The translations under genes were made by a program, and so were the position numbers. The notes beneath the pieces were generated by a model, which was given only the letters and a program-made list of their open reading frames with translations, was not told the origin of the DNA and did not search any database. Shown here one piece after another: positions 14,172-14,835 of a stretch of DNA of 14,835 nucleotides. The DNA is from Candidatus Latescibacterota bacterium (GTDB taxonomy: Bacteria > Latescibacterota > UBA2968 > UBA8231): NCBI GenBank assembly GCA_022827165.1, contig JAJDTN010000378.1:1-14835 (forward strand). The letters are read 5' to 3'. Every line of letters begins with the position of its first letter. The stretch's first letter is position 1.

Positions 14172-14835
14172 TGCCCGCCGCCCTGCCGGTGATCCGCCGC
14201 CAGCGCCCGCGGCTGCTGCGGCCTTCCGACGATCCGGGCTTCCGCTTCGAGCCGGCAGCCGACCCGGTGCGCCGGCGCATCCTCGCCAACCTGCTGGCCG
14301 ACTGCGAGCTGTACGCGAACCGGCGGCCGTGGCGCAGCATCCCCCGGCGGCCCGACAGCCCCCACCCGTACCACCAGCTCTACCTGACCTTCTACACCGG
14401 CATGCAGGCCACGGCGCTGATCGAGAACTACGCCTTCGCCTGGCGGCTGACGGGCGACCGCCGCTGGCTCGGCCGGGCCCGCGCCTGGCTGCGGGCGGCG
14501 GCGGCCTGGGACCACGACGACACGGTAGAGGAGCACTTCTACACGGCCAACCGCTACATGCAGGCCATCGCCGTGGCCCTCGACCTGCTCGACGGCGAGC
14601 TGCCGGCCGCCGAGAAGGAGTCGGCCCGCGTCTGCCTCGTGCGCCTTCTGGAGCGCTGGTGGCCGGACGTGGACGGGCAGCGCCACTCGCCCGAAGGCGG
14701 GCACCACGCCGTCGTCGACAACGGCCACTTCGGCGTCGCCGCCCTGCACCTGCTGGGCGACCACCCCGACGCCGAAGAGTGGGTGCAGGCGGTGATCGAC
14801 CGCTTCCGCGGCGCCATCCTGCCCCACGGCTGCGG
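14171..14835 (+). CDS. heparinase II/III-like polysaccharide lyase, 5' part only
   Basis: 221 complete residues are present before the window ends. The opening RPRLLRPSDDPGFRF is like the 'HPRLL' start of heparinase II/III and related alginate-lyase-like proteins. An alpha-helical toroid pattern follows: YLTFYTGMQATALIENYAF, a Trp/Arg-rich helix (RWLGRARAWLRAAAAW) and HFYTANRYMQAIAVALDLL. GGHHAVVDNGHFGVAALHLL (176-195) contains the His/Asn-rich stretch expected near the active-site cleft. No signal peptide is visible, so as read the enzyme would be cytoplasmic and act on oligosaccharides, unless the missing part says otherwise. Such lyases split uronic-acid-containing glycans by beta-elimination. 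The start overlaps the GNAT stop (TGATG). Subfamily and substrate cannot be fixed from the N-terminal third. Confidence 0.75.
   Translation, partial: MPAALPVIRRQRPRLLRPSDDPGFRFEPAADPVRRRILANLLADCELYANRRPWRSIPRRPDSPHPYHQLYLTFYTGMQATALIENYAFAWRLTGDRRWLGRARAWLRAAAAWDHDDTVEEHFYTANRYMQAIAVALDLLDGELPAAEKESARVCLVRLLERWWPDVDGQRHSPEGGHHAVVDNGHFGVAALHLLGDHPDAEEWVQAVIDRFRGAILPHGC

Noticed and set aside
1..14835. tRNA, rRNA, CRISPR arrays, transposases, attachment sites, toxin-antitoxin or defence genes
   Set aside because: No clover-leaf, spaced direct repeat, transposase motif or defence-domain sequence was seen on either strand; the window is continuous metabolic, transport and surface genes.

Overview
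The window is very GC-rich bacterial DNA, densely packed with genes whose codons mostly end in G or C. Lipoproteins with lipoboxes, an M16 zinc peptidase and a single 'GCTD...DDGSCTY'-type module in a secreted protein point to a Gram-negative, probably FCB-group or similar environmental lineage (Latescibacterota-, Krumholzibacteriota- or Gemmatimonadota-like). The phylum is inference only. No RNA gene, CRISPR array, insertion sequence or phage gene was seen.

Left part (1-3539, all minus strand): a short transcription unit reads, in order, an alkyl-dihydroxyacetonephosphate synthase homologue (AGPS, ether-lipid synthesis) with an N-terminal membrane anchor, a DHRS7B-like short-chain dehydrogenase that may be the matching alkyl-DHAP reductase, and a small unrecognised ORF whose GTG start overlaps the SDR stop and has a good Shine-Dalgarno. 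A weak hairpin follows. Beyond it lies the 5' end of an M16 peptidase lipoprotein that runs off the window edge.

Middle part (3690-7588): an RraA-like protein faces, tail to tail, a 648-residue polytopic membrane protein of the DUF6785/DUF6784 (OPT-like) type. A plausible sigma70-type promoter for that transporter lies back to back with one for a von Willebrand A-domain lipoprotein. The latter promoter sits so close to its ATG that the mRNA could be leaderless.

Right part (7602-14835): a four-gene minus-strand operon reads FabG-like SDR, a second 648-residue DUF6785-type transporter, a membrane-tethered extracellular sugar-binding-type protein, and a beta-propeller protein resembling oligogalacturonide lyase (PL22). 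The gaps are 1, 7 and 17 nt. The operon is bounded by a divergent gene on one side and a convergent gene on the other and holds no ABC permease or ATPase. Divergent to it are a GNAT acetyltransferase and, overlapping by one base (TGATG), a heparinase II/III-like polysaccharide lyase cut by the window edge.

Read together, the right two thirds look like a locus for uptake and breakdown of uronic-acid-containing oligosaccharides. The most interesting idea is that a tethered solute-binding protein serves a DUF6785-type secondary transporter rather than an ABC transporter. The left third suggests a bacterial ether-lipid pathway of eukaryote-like (AGPS plus SDR) type.
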